Below, piece after piece: positions 9,306-16,288 of a stretch of DNA of 64,000 bases. The stretch covers positions 44,905 through 108,904 of the forward strand of contig JAHDWN010000018.1 in NCBI GenBank assembly GCA_023382675.1, in the 5' to 3' direction. The notes under the pieces were generated by a model. It did no database searches. It was not told the origin of the DNA and saw only the letters and a program-made list of their open reading frames with translations. The translations under genes and the position numbers were made by a program. This DNA is from Anaerolineae bacterium. GTDB taxonomy: Bacteria > Chloroflexota > Anaerolineae > Aggregatilineales > Phototrophicaceae. Within the stretch, counting starts at the first letter, position 1. Every line of letters starts with the position of its first letter.

Positions 9306-9842
9306 ATGCAACAAGTCAAGATGATCATCACCGGTCCATTTAGTTCTGGTAAAACCGAGTTTATCAACGCGATCAGCGAGATCGAGGTGGTCAGCACCGA
9401 ACGCTCGATTAGCTCGGAGCTGGAGCGAACCGTCAAAGATGCGACCACGGTGGCGATGGACTTCGGGCGCATCACCGTTGACGAAGACCTGGTACTTTAC
9501 CTCTTCGGCACGCCCGGCCAACGCCGTTTCGATTTCATGTGGGAAATCCTCGCTGAAGGGATGCTGGGCTTTGTCGTGATGGTCGACAGCACCAAGCCTG
9601 AAACCTTCCGCGAGGCCAAGAGCATTCTGGAGACCTTCCGCGCCTATGCGCCCACGCCTTATGTGGTCGCGGCCAACAAGCAGGACTTGCCGGATGCGTG
9701 GAAGACTGATGATCTGCGCATCGCGCTGCGCATCGAAGAGGGCGTCAAGCTCTTGCCCTGTGTTGCAGTGCAGAAGGAAAGCGTCAAGAACGTCTTGCTG
9801 GAACTGCTCTACTCGATTCTCGAAGAGATGGAGAGCACTTAG
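9306..9842 (+). CDS. Small Ras-like GTPase (MglA/Rab-like family)
   Basis: About 178 residues from ATG 9306; a GTG at 9282 would add 8 residues but has poor ribosome-site spacing. The G-motifs are clear: G1 GPFSSGKT at residues about 9-16, G3 as LFGTPGQRR (a divergent DxxG), and G4 ANKQDLPD. This matches the prokaryotic GTP-binding family related to MglA, which often sits beside Roadblock or DUF4388 proteins. It follows the DUF4388 gene and precedes an alpha/beta hydrolase gene on the same strand. A role in intracellular signalling or polarity is inferred from the family. The effector is unknown. Confidence 0.85.
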   Translation: MQQVKMIITGPFSSGKTEFINAISEIEVVSTERSISSELERTVKDATTVAMDFGRITVDEDLVLYLFGTPGQRRFDFMWEILAEGMLGFVVMVDSTKPETFREAKSILETFRAYAPTPYVVAANKQDLPDAWKTDDLRIALRIEEGVKLLPCVAVQKESVKNVLLELLYSILEEMEST

Positions 9843-9884
9843 TCTCTCCTCATTCATGCCGTTCGTTCGGTAAGGCAGTGCATC

Positions 9885-10697
9885 GTGGCTTCGCTCGTCA
9901 CGGAACAGGGCATCGTCCACTATGAAGTTTACGGACGCGGTCGCCCTGTTCTTTTGTTACACGGTTGGCTGAATTCTTGGGCTGTCTGGCGCAAGACTAT
10001 CGAGCTGCTTGGGCGCGATTATCGTGTCTATGCGCTTGATTTCTTCGGTTTTGGTGAATCCGGCGACCAGACGGAAGACTACTCGGTCAACAACTTCACC
10101 GAACTGGTTAACCAGTTCATGGAGCGCATGGGCATCGTCAAAGCGCCGCTGGTCGGGCACTCGATGGGCGGCACGGTCTCGCTCAAGATGGCTATCGAGC
10201 ACCCCGAACGGATCGTCAAGGTCGGCGTCGTCGGCTCACCCATCGTCGGCTCGTCGCTCAGCCCGCTGCTGAAAGTCGCGGCTTTTCGTGGCTGGGTCGA
10301 TCTGGCAAACAACGCGCCCGGCGTCTACAACGTTTTCCAGGCGGGTTTCCGCCCCTTCATTAAGGGCTACTCGTATTTCCTGTCCCGCGATGGCAAGCAG
10401 CTTGGCGAGATGCTGTCTGCCGACGCCGGTAAGCTCAGCTATCTGTCGTTTTTCGAAAGCATCGGCACCCTGCGCGAAACCGATCTGCGCCCGGTGCTCC
10501 ATCAGATCAACGTCCCTGTCTTGGGCGTCTATGGCAAGAAGGACATGATCGTCGATCCCAACCAGCACAAGGTGCTCTCCGAGTATCTGCCGCACAGCCA
10601 GATCGCCTGGCTCGAAGAATCCGGTCATTTCCCGATGATCGACGAGTCAGAGCGCTTTCACAAATCTCTGGCAGCCTTCCTCGTTCAATCTGTCTAG
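9885..10697 (+). CDS. Alpha/beta-fold hydrolase
   Basis: 270 residues with a GTG start. The oxyanion HGWLNS motif lies at about residues 26-31, the nucleophile elbow is GHSMGG, the acid is probably the Asp in GKKDMIVDP and the His is in EESGHFPM. This is the standard catalytic triad of the family (esterases, lipases and C-C hydrolases). There is no signal peptide. It starts 42 bp after the GTPase gene and is probably in the same transcript. The substrate cannot be deduced. Confidence 0.88.
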   Translation: MASLVTEQGIVHYEVYGRGRPVLLLHGWLNSWAVWRKTIELLGRDYRVYALDFFGFGESGDQTEDYSVNNFTELVNQFMERMGIVKAPLVGHSMGGTVSLKMAIEHPERIVKVGVVGSPIVGSSLSPLLKVAAFRGWVDLANNAPGVYNVFQAGFRPFIKGYSYFLSRDGKQLGEMLSADAGKLSYLSFFESIGTLRETDLRPVLHQINVPVLGVYGKKDMIVDPNQHKVLSEYLPHSQIAWLEESGHFPMIDESERFHKSLAAFLVQSV

Positions 10698-10741
10698 CCG
10701 TTTTCCCATAGAACCTGTCAGTGACATTCCTGATCCTGAGT

Positions 10742-10770
10742 TTCTTGCCGACTGGTTGAAGCAGTATAAT
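10742..10770 (+). promoter_or_regulatory. Possible promoter for the nitrobindin-like gene
   Basis: A perfect TATAAT at 10765-10770 lies 31 bp before the start codon at 10802. The best -35 at 17-bp spacing is TTCTTG, which is weak. This is supported mainly by the -10 box and its position. Confidence 0.4.
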
Positions 10771-10801
10771 CGGGCCAGCGCATCCATCGAGCAAGCAGCC
10801 T

Positions 10802-11257
10802 ATGAAACCATTTCTGGGAGTCTGGCGCGGCACCGGGGTGGCCGTCTATCCCACCATCGAGACCACACAGTATCGTGACGAGTTGACTTTTCGGGAACAT
10901 GAGGGCAAGCCGATTGTGCAGGTCGAGCAGAAGACCTGGCGCATTCACCCCGATCAAACCGAAACGCTCTTACATTGGGAATTTGGCTTTGTCCGTCAGG
11001 TGGCGGATACGACCTATGAGTGGGTGAATGCGCAGAACAATGGTCGCGTCGAAGTCCTGAAAGGGGAGCTGTCACACAGCGCCGAGACCTGGGTGCTGGA
11101 TTTGCGCAGCGTGGCGTTTGCAAATGATCCGCGCATGCTGCAATCGATACGTCACTTCCAGATCGAGGGCGATCAGCTGCGCTACACCATGACGATGGCG
11201 ACCCAGGCGCATCCTGCTCTGGAGGTGCATCTTCAGGCCGAGTTGCGGCGGGTTTGA
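10802..11257 (+). CDS. FABP-like/nitrobindin family heme-binding protein
   Basis: 151 residues forming a predicted beta-barrel. The N-terminal GVWRGTG followed by YPTIETTQYRDELTF is the signature of the nitrobindin (THAP4 C-terminal-like, FABP-fold) family. The C-terminal segment, with a His in VHLQAELRR, fits the position of the proximal heme ligand. Family members bind ferric heme b and react with NO or peroxynitrite. The gene is complete and cytoplasmic. It is followed within 15 bp by an AtuA-like gene, so the two are probably cotranscribed, but no pathway links them. Confidence 0.8.
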   Translation: MKPFLGVWRGTGVAVYPTIETTQYRDELTFREHEGKPIVQVEQKTWRIHPDQTETLLHWEFGFVRQVADTTYEWVNAQNNGRVEVLKGELSHSAETWVLDLRSVAFANDPRMLQSIRHFQIEGDQLRYTMTMATQAHPALEVHLQAELRRV

Positions 11258-11268
11258 AGGGCTATGCT

Positions 11269-11577
11269 ATGAATCGAACACTCTACGACCTGGCCTACGG
11301 GCGTTCTGGTGATAAAGGCGACATCGCCAACATCAGTGTGATCGCGCGCACGCCGGAGGCTTACGCCGAACTCAAAGCCAATCTCAGCGCCGAGCGCGTC
11401 AAGAAATATTTTGGCTCGATGGTGCAGGGCGACGTGATCCGCTACGAGCTGGACAACATCGAGGCGCTCAATTTCGTGCTCCACGGCGCGCTCGATGGCG
11501 GCGCGACGCGCTCGCTGCGCCTAGATACGCTGGGCAAGTCGCTGGCGGGTATCCTGCTGGCGATGAGCTGGGATTAG
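11269..11577 (+). CDS. AtuA-related protein (DUF1446 C-terminal-like domain)
   Basis: About 102 residues from the ATG at 11269, which has AAGGG seven bases upstream; a TTG at 11254 is less likely. The start YDLAYGRSGDKGDIANISV matches the small AtuA-associated domain that occurs either fused to AtuA (acyclic terpene utilisation) or as a separate small protein. It is compact, with no signal peptide. It begins 11 bp after the nitrobindin-like gene, and its end overlaps the convergent TolB-like gene by 4 bp. AtuA itself is not present here, so the role remains unknown. Confidence 0.75.
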   Translation: MNRTLYDLAYGRSGDKGDIANISVIARTPEAYAELKANLSAERVKKYFGSMVQGDVIRYELDNIEALNFVLHGALDGGATRSLRLDTLGKSLAGILLAMSWD

Positions 11578-12749
11578 CCCACGCCCGGACGCACGCGCCA
11601 GCCGGTCGGCGACCAGGCCAGGCCGCCGATCAGCGGGAAGCCGACCGCGTCAGGGATGACGGTGATCGTGCCCGCCTGCCAGACGTTGATACTGTCGCTG
11701 AAAATCCGCTGATCTTCCAGATAATCGCTGTACGCGACCGCCTGCCCGGAAGGCGAGAGCGCATAGCGCTGCGGGATGAAGTAGGGCGCAGACACGAACT
11801 CGGCGACAATCGCGCCGGAAGGATCGAACGCGCGCCAGGTGAAGCCGCCGATGTCGTTGATGACCGGCGACAGCGCCAATGAACCGCCGGGATTGCGCAG
11901 GCTGTACAACTCCGGGATGCCCGCCGCGACCTCCGCCGCGCCGCTGTACGGATCGTAGAGCGTCCACACGCCGTCGTTAAAGAGCACGCCGATCACTTCA
12001 CGCCCGCCCGCCTGCATGAAGTCGTAGAAGACCGGCGTCCGCAGCCCATCGCCAACCTGAAACGTGTTGAACAGTGCGCCATCCAGCGAGAACAGGCTGA
12101 AGATCGTGACCAGCGAGCCGTCGCTGCCCGCTTGCATATCGCGCACCAGGATGCCGCTTTGCCCCCAGCGCACCTCTTTCGGCGCGGGCACGCCTGCCGA
12201 CGGCGGCAGATTGCTGGCGATCACGCGCGCACCGGCGGCGAAATCATAGACGACAATCGCGTTGATTCGCTCCGGGTACGTCTCCTCGCCCCAGACGAGC
12301 CGCCCGCCATCCGGCGACCAGGCCGGATCGGAACGGATGATGCCCTTGTCCGGCACGCCCTCGGTGAAGAAGGACGCATCGGCAGGCTGGTCCGCGACGC
12401 GCACGCCGTCGCCGCTCGCCACGTTGATGACCCAGATGTTGCTTGGCAGCGCACCGCCGCCAATGCCGCCGACGCGTGCCATGGCATCAACCACCACCTG
12501 CGCTACCGAGTTATAGGCAACCCGCCCGCCATCCGGCGAGAGCTGGCCCGGATCGTTGAAGCCCCAGGTCGTCAGGGCAGCCGGGGGCTGTGTCGGGTCG
12601 CCGTTCCACGACCATAGATCGCCGTTCAAACTGATGATCAACGGCGCTTCCGTCTGCGCACCCGCAAGCCCCGCGCCGATTATCGTTAGCATCAAGCTGC
12701 TCACCAGGAGCAGCAGCATACGTCTCAAACTTACACCCCTCAAAAGCAT
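11574..12749 (-). CDS. Secreted TolB-like beta-propeller protein
   Basis: 391 residues. The N-terminus (MLLRGVSLRRMLLLLVSS, hydrophobic to about residue 30, then AGAQ) is a signal peptide. The body carries several PD40/WD40-like strands with SPDGGRVAYNS, AWSPDGGRLVWGEE, LSPSGQAVAYSDY and AWSPTGWRV, the pattern of TolB-type propellers. It is probably an extracytoplasmic protein of unknown partner. It is monocistronic and convergent with the AtuA-like gene. The C-terminal four bases overlap that gene's end. Confidence 0.75.
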   Translation of the reverse strand: MLLRGVSLRRMLLLLVSSLMLTIIGAGLAGAQTEAPLIISLNGDLWSWNGDPTQPPAALTTWGFNDPGQLSPDGGRVAYNSVAQVVVDAMARVGGIGGGALPSNIWVINVASGDGVRVADQPADASFFTEGVPDKGIIRSDPAWSPDGGRLVWGEETYPERINAIVVYDFAAGARVIASNLPPSAGVPAPKEVRWGQSGILVRDMQAGSDGSLVTIFSLFSLDGALFNTFQVGDGLRTPVFYDFMQAGGREVIGVLFNDGVWTLYDPYSGAAEVAAGIPELYSLRNPGGSLALSPVINDIGGFTWRAFDPSGAIVAEFVSAPYFIPQRYALSPSGQAVAYSDYLEDQRIFSDSINVWQAGTITVIPDAVGFPLIGGLAWSPTGWRVRPGVG

Positions 12750-12901
12750 CGCTTCGTCCGAAAATGCGCTTTCCGGCGTTTGCCATCGATCCAGTCCTGA
12801 AAGCGGGCTGCCACAAGCGCATGATCAAGATCATATGAATCATTATAAGTGCTCCCGCATTCTGAAACACGGGTGATGCGCCCGCCGTAGGCCAATCGTC
12901 C

Positions 12902-12932
12902 AATAACGAAGACGCCCCCTTGCGGCGGCGTC
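12902..12932 (-). terminator. Probable terminator after the TPR/PPC gene
   Basis: The minus strand reads GACGCC, a GC-rich loop, GGCGTC, then TTCGTTATT. The hairpin is good but the U-tract is imperfect. It lies about 40 bp past the stop of the TPR protein gene. Confidence 0.5.
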
Positions 12933-12973
12933 CTCGCGGCAGTCTGCGCTTGATGTCGTTGGTGTGCTGTTCG

Positions 12974-14362
12974 TTATTTGTCTGCGTCTGCATTCATAAC
13001 TATGACCGTCATTCGGCCTTCGCTGCCACCGCCCGCGTGGCTGACCAGCAGCGTGTACGTACCGCTCGCGTCCAGCGTGTAGTCTTCGATCAGCGAGCCG
13101 AGCATGAAGCCGCTGTCGTCGTCGCCGTTGATCGGTGTGCCATCCGGCGCGAGCAGGCTGATCACCGGGTCGGCGGTCGCGCTGGTGACGACGATGTTGA
13201 TCGTCTGGCCGTCTTCGCCCGCGAACGGGATTTCATAGATGCGGCCTTCGGTCATGTCGATGGACAGCGGCTGGTCGATAGTCAGGGCCTCGCTCTGGAT
13301 GCGCTCGTGCTCGAAGCACAGCATCACACCCAGGAATTCCTCGCCCGCCTTGACCGTCTCGCCCTGGAGCGAGGCGATGGTGCCACGGACGATGAAGTTA
13401 TTGACGTGGCCGGGGTTCTTGCGCGCTGCGAACTGCGCATCGGCGACTGCGGCGTCGAAGTAACCACGCTCGGCGTAGGCGACGGCGCGCTCCCAGTAGG
13501 CGAACTCGAACGTCGGGCGCAGTTCGACCAGCCGGTCGAAATCGGCGAAGGCGGCGTCGGGGTTGTCGAGCGCCATGTAAGCACGTCCACGCAGGTAGAA
13601 GGCACGGTCGGCGTTGCTGTCGACGGCGATGGCTTCACTCATGACCGAGACGGTCAGCCGCCAGTCGCCGTCATCGTGCGCCGCCTCACCACGTTCCAGC
13701 AGCGATGCCGGCTCTGTGTAGAAAGCCGTCGTGCCGGAGACGGTGTTGACAGGCGCTGCCGGAGCGAGCGAGTTGCCCTGGCGACCTTCGACCAGGCGCA
13801 CGAGGCTCAGGTTGTACTGTGCCCAGGGCGTCGGTTCCGCGCCCAGGTTGATGGCATGTTCAAAGTCGGTCGCTGCCTGGCGCAGCTCGCCGCGATACTG
13901 GTGGATCAGGCCGCGGTTGTTGTAGGCATAGGCCAGCGACGAGTCGTGGTCGAGCGCGGCGTTGTAATCCGCGAGCGCTGTTTCGTAATCACCCAGATTG
14001 AAATAGGCCCAGCCGCGATTGTTGTAGGCGATGGCGAAATCGTCCTGCACGTCGAGCGCCTGCGTGTATTCACTGATCGCGCCTTCCAGGTCGCCCTGTT
14101 CGCGCAGGACGTTGCCGCGCATGTTCAGCGCTTCCGCCGTTTGCTGTGGATAGGTTTCGGCGGGGTAGAGCGACAGGAAGCAGGAGAAGCTGGTGTAGGC
14201 TGCCTGAAAGTTGCCCGCCGCGTAAAACTCGCTGCCCGCGCGGATGTGGTTGATGCTGGTGTCGCAGTCGGTCTGTGCGAAGGCCGGGATGCCAGCGACG
14301 GTAAGTGCCGCGCCCAGAACAGCGGCGGCGATGATACGATGAATGATGCGCGACTTCGTCAT
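12974..14362 (-). CDS. Secreted TPR protein with C-terminal PPC-like domain
   Basis: 462 residues. A signal peptide (residues 1-29, ending AFAQ) is followed by tetratricopeptide repeats: residues about 60-200 have the repeated AYNNRG...G...A...Y..AL pattern, and a second TPR block follows at about 230-330. The last 110 residues resemble the pre-peptidase C-terminal beta-sandwich (DGQTINIVVTSATADPVISL, then GTYTLLVSHAGG). Such proteins are common scaffold or surface proteins in Chloroflexota. No enzyme motif is visible. The gene stands alone, followed by a probable terminator. Confidence 0.75.
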   Translation of the reverse strand: MTKSRIIHRIIAAAVLGAALTVAGIPAFAQTDCDTSINHIRAGSEFYAAGNFQAAYTSFSCFLSLYPAETYPQQTAEALNMRGNVLREQGDLEGAISEYTQALDVQDDFAIAYNNRGWAYFNLGDYETALADYNAALDHDSSLAYAYNNRGLIHQYRGELRQAATDFEHAINLGAEPTPWAQYNLSLVRLVEGRQGNSLAPAAPVNTVSGTTAFYTEPASLLERGEAAHDDGDWRLTVSVMSEAIAVDSNADRAFYLRGRAYMALDNPDAAFADFDRLVELRPTFEFAYWERAVAYAERGYFDAAVADAQFAARKNPGHVNNFIVRGTIASLQGETVKAGEEFLGVMLCFEHERIQSEALTIDQPLSIDMTEGRIYEIPFAGEDGQTINIVVTSATADPVISLLAPDGTPINGDDDSGFMLGSLIEDYTLDASGTYTLLVSHAGGGSEGRMTVIVMNADADK

Positions 14363-14389
14363 GAGCTTGTCTCCCCAGTTGATGAATGA

Positions 14390-14940
14390 AAACGTTCAAC
14401 ATCTACAGGGTATGACAGGCCGGATTCAGGCGATGGACGCGTGCCGCACGCCCATGCGCCTGCCCCCCACCGCGCAGGATACTGTATGAATGTCTGTAAA
14501 CGACGGCCAGCCTACGCGCAGCCGCCGTGCCCTACGCTGGGGTAAGGTGAATGAGTGCAGGCGTTGCGCATGAACACAAATGACCCAGGCACTTCAGATT
14601 GCCCTGATTCGCGTGGGTGCCCGCCGATGGGTCAACCCATCGGCTAGGTGTAATCAAGCATACTGAAGATGCTTCATCATATTTCTGTTGGGTGCGGCAG
14701 ATCTTAATAGCACCTTGAGTGTGCTGGATATAGCTAGCCGTGCTCAGGGGTCGGCGTATCGCGCCGACAAAGGCAGCGGAGCTGCCCCCGCGCAGATTGA
14801 TCGGTCGGCGATGAATGTAGTTCAACACCGCTGCCCGCTCAGCCGCACATTCCTCTACTGTGATTGTCCAGACTACAAACTTCGCTTAATGAGGAACCGA
14901 TGCAAATTGCTCGTCAACTCAGAAGCCCATTTGACGTGCC
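14390..14940. other. Intergenic stretch with repeat modules, no gene seen
   Basis: About 550 bp without a convincing ORF. It contains an 8-bp perfect hairpin with a TCAA loop (14624-14643), related to one at 27027-27046. It also contains a GTCGGCG...CGCCGAC-type palindrome near 14750-14770 and a GGCAGCGGAGCTGCC palindrome near 14774-14788. These look like pieces of dispersed palindromic repeats. Confidence 0.55.
14624..14643. repeat. Hairpin repeat module, TCAA loop (copy 1)
   Basis: Perfect stem CCGATGGG/CCCATCGG around a TCAA loop, flanked by GCCCG and CTAGG. A sister copy at 27027-27046 keeps the loop and flanks but changes the stem bases. Confidence 0.7.
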
Positions 14941-15984
14941 CTACGCTGGCGTGACCACGACCTTCTTGGCGGCGGCTTTGTCATCGCGCGCGGTCAGCAT
15001 TGCCCGCTCGATCTCGTCCAGCCCGAAGCGATGCGACACCAGCGTCTGGCCGAGTTCGGGATAGGTCGAGAGCAGGTGCAGGCTGTGCGCGGCGTGGATG
15101 CCCGGCCAGGCGTGCGACGGGCGCAGCGACAGCTTGCGGAAGTGCAGGTCGTCGGCGTCGATCTCGACCTTCGTCCGCGCGTCCCAGGCGACGCCGATGT
15201 AGCCGACGATGCCGCCCAGCGCCGCGAGGCTGATGGCTTCCGGCAGGGTGTTCGGCGGCGCGGTCACGAGCACCTTGTCGGGCTTGCGCGCGCCGAAGTC
15301 GTAGCTTGCCAGCGGCGTCGTGTCGATGTCGATCAGCGTGTCTGCGCCGAGCGCCTCGCCCGCTGCCATGCGCGCCTTTGCCCGCGCCCGCCCGGCCAGA
15401 TAGAGCCGTGCTGCACCGGCCTGCTTGGCCAGGAAGACCGCGCCCAGGCCGAGCGGCCCTGGCCCGATCACGAGCACATGATCGCCCGGCCCAACCTGCG
15501 CCGTGCGCACCAGGTCGATGCAGACGCCGAGCGGCTCGGTCATGCAGGCGATGTCGAGCGCGACGTGATCGGGCACGTGGACGGCCAGCTCCTGCGGCGC
15601 GGTAACGTACTGGCTGAAGCCCATCGCCGGCGCGCCCCAGTAGCTGAGCGGCTGCGGGCACAGATCCGGGCGGGCGCGTCCGTGCGGCTGCGCGCGGCAG
15701 CTATCACACTGGCCGCAGGGCGCGGAGCTATCCAGTGCGACACGGTCGCCCGGCGCAAAGCGCGTCACGCCCGCGCCGACGGCGCTGATGATCCCGGCGA
15801 CCTCGTGGCCGAACGCCTGCCATTCTTGCGCGTAATGGTCGGCGATGTGCTGGTCAGTGCCGCAGACGCCGCAGGCATGGACTTCGACCAGGATGTGGCC
15901 GGGCGGCGGCGCATCCAGCGGGACATCACGTAGTTCGAACTGCCAGGGCGAAAGGACGTAAGCGGAACGGTTGGCGTAAGTCAT
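14941..15984 (-). CDS. Zinc-dependent alcohol dehydrogenase family protein (MDR superfamily)
   Basis: 347 residues from the ATG at 15984. A longer reading from 16176 would begin inside a dispersed repeat and is rejected. The N-terminal GroES-like domain has CGVCGTDQH with the catalytic Zn Cys and the GHEVAG motif. A structural-zinc-like Cys cluster (CGQCDSC and a later Cys) follows. The Rossmann domain has VLVIGPGPLGLGAVFLAKQAG. This matches threonine/sorbitol-dehydrogenase-like MDR enzymes that oxidise secondary alcohols with NAD(P). The substrate is unknown. The gene is monocistronic and followed by repeat-rich intergenic DNA. Confidence 0.85.
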   Translation of the reverse strand: MTYANRSAYVLSPWQFELRDVPLDAPPPGHILVEVHACGVCGTDQHIADHYAQEWQAFGHEVAGIISAVGAGVTRFAPGDRVALDSSAPCGQCDSCRAQPHGRARPDLCPQPLSYWGAPAMGFSQYVTAPQELAVHVPDHVALDIACMTEPLGVCIDLVRTAQVGPGDHVLVIGPGPLGLGAVFLAKQAGAARLYLAGRARAKARMAAGEALGADTLIDIDTTPLASYDFGARKPDKVLVTAPPNTLPEAISLAALGGIVGYIGVAWDARTKVEIDADDLHFRKLSLRPSHAWPGIHAAHSLHLLSTYPELGQTLVSHRFGLDEIERAMLTARDDKAAAKKVVVTPA

Positions 15985-16087
15985 TTTGCGTCGCTTCTTT
16001 ATGATGGAATAAGTCGTTTGCTTGTCCGCGGATTGTAACGTGTGATGTGGACGATGGCACGGGAGCGGGAGGCGGAGAGGCGAATTC

Positions 16088-16232
16088 GAAAATGGGGGCA
16101 AATGCGCCAGTTCGCCGCCGGGGAATGTAATTCCCCGTCTAAACATGCGCCTCCTGCGGAGGCTCAGTGGAGTCACACAGCCCTCGGAGAGGGCGTTACT
16201 GTAGCCCGTCCCATTTCATGGGCGGGCGTGTC
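16088..16232. repeat. Modular hairpin repeat, copy 2
   Basis: Contains the same ordered modules as 2690-2850: AATGGGGGCAAAT, GGGGAATGTAATTCCCC, GCGCCTCCTGCGGAGGC, AGCCCTCGGAGAGGGCG and GCCCGTCCCATTTCATGGGC. The modules are well conserved while the spacers between them differ. It lies between the alcohol dehydrogenase and the TIR-SUMF1 gene. Confidence 0.85.
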
Positions 16233-16288
16233 CCGTTGACTTGCTCGCCCGACCAGAAACGTCATAATGGTGATAATTCACAGCCAAC

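Noticed and set aside
12920..14389. Long plus-strand open frame opposite the TPR/PPC gene
   Set aside because: An antisense shadow: low-complexity, Val/Asp/Arg-rich product with no motif, while the minus strand has a signal peptide and TPRs.
15985..16176. N-terminal extension of the alcohol dehydrogenase
   Set aside because: The extra 64 codons run through the dispersed repeat at 16088-16232, and the family normally starts at MTYANR.
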